This document shows, piece by piece, positions 12,895 to 13,110 of a DNA stretch of 13,110 bases (its first letter is position 1; each line of letters starts with the position of its first letter). A program made the position numbers and the translations under genes. Source of the stretch: an uncultured Eubacteriales bacterium. GTDB taxonomy: Bacteria > Bacillota > Clostridia > Christensenellales > QAND01. The notes below the pieces were generated by a model. That model was not told the DNA's origin, did not search any database, and worked only from the letters and a program-made list of their open reading frames with translations. Where the stretch lies: the NCBI GenBank assembly GCA_900546685.1, contig UREB01000028.1, forward strand, positions 1 through 13,110, given 5' to 3'.

Positions 12895-13032
12895 ATGAAA
12901 CAGATCCACATCGGTACGATCATTGCGGAGAGAAGAAAACAAAGAGGCTTGACCCAACAGGCCTTGGCTGAGCATGTAGGCATCTCTAAACCCGCGGTAT
13001 CCAAATGGGAAAGCGGAGTTTCCCAAAGTTAA
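12895..13032 (+). pseudogene. XRE-family helix-turn-helix regulator, truncated after the HTH
   Basis: ATG 12895 follows AGGGAGG by six bases and starts a typical Cro/C1-type HTH: IGTIIAERRKQRGLTQQALA (6-25), EHVGISKPAVSKWESGVS (26-43). The recognition helix KPAVSKWESG is intact. After Ser45 a TAA (13030-13032) stops translation. Family members usually continue with a PDI-x-LLP-type segment and a longer effector part. In the other two frames the next 78 bp give FPKVKDTTSIP or FPKLKIPHQS, neither a clear continuation, so I cannot assign a single-base frameshift. It could be a broken gene or a real 45-residue minimal HTH protein, and the window ends too soon to decide. If expressed, it could still bind DNA poorly as a lone HTH. 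Confidence 0.6.
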
Positions 13033-13110
13033 AGATACCACATCAATCCCACGCGGACTTTTGCTCAACCGATACAGCCGGAGGGCTGGATAACAAGAAA
13101 AGGCGGTATG

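Noticed and set aside
13018..13030. Programmed -1 frameshift site TTTCCCAAA in the XRE gene
   Set aside because: The heptamer is not in the zero-frame phase needed for X-XXY-YYZ slippage, and the shifted product does not resemble an XRE C-terminus.

Overview
The window looks like a chromosomal segment of a low-to-moderate GC Gram-positive bacterium, most likely an anaerobic member of the Clostridia (Bacillota). The grounds are strong AGGAGG-type ribosome binding sites before nearly every gene, use of GTG and TTG starts, TGnTATAAT-type extended -10 promoters, a Gram-positive LexA box (CGAAC-n4-GTTCT), an NfeD/FloA pair of the Bacillus type, and CpXC and DUF362 proteins of the kind common in clostridia. 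A more precise placement, for example near Christensenellales, would be a guess. No rRNA, tRNA, CRISPR array, phage or complete insertion sequence was found.

Layout, left to right. The last codons of an unidentified gene end in a strong terminator (to about 105). Next comes a two-gene unit, thrB (homoserine kinase) and mutY (A/G-mismatch glycosylase), joined by an ATGA overlap. It ends in a terminator that also serves the converging minus-strand unit dinB (Pol IV) plus a 78-residue conserved protein. dinB has a well-formed promoter with a LexA box at the expected transcription start, so this pair is probably an SOS damage-tolerance operon. A divergent plus-strand promoter drives a EutT-like cobalamin adenosyltransferase, overlapped by a sugar isomerase/epimerase-like TIM barrel. 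Then follow pgi (glucose-6-phosphate isomerase) with its own promoter and terminator, and a GNAT acetyltransferase resembling the BltD spermine/spermidine acetylases.

The middle holds a three-gene membrane operon: nfeD (short form), floA (flotillin-like, exactly 331 residues) and a 169-residue membrane-anchored, charged helical protein of unknown role whose RBS lies inside the end of floA. After a terminator comes a second three-gene unit: two CpXC zinc-ribbon paralogues in tandem, whose four cysteines and central motif lie at identical residue positions, and a metal-dependent amidohydrolase. An AT-rich gap of about 500 bp follows. After it come a DUF362 protein without a ferredoxin insert, preceded by a 17-bp palindrome, then a strong terminator and an XRE-type regulator that stops just after its HTH.

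Most of the window is housekeeping sequence. The least described parts are the flotillin-linked third protein (8715-9224), the tandem CpXC pair with its amidohydrolase (9332-11416), the small protein behind dinB, and the palindrome and AT-rich region before the DUF362 gene. All assignments come from reading motifs by eye; no database search was run.
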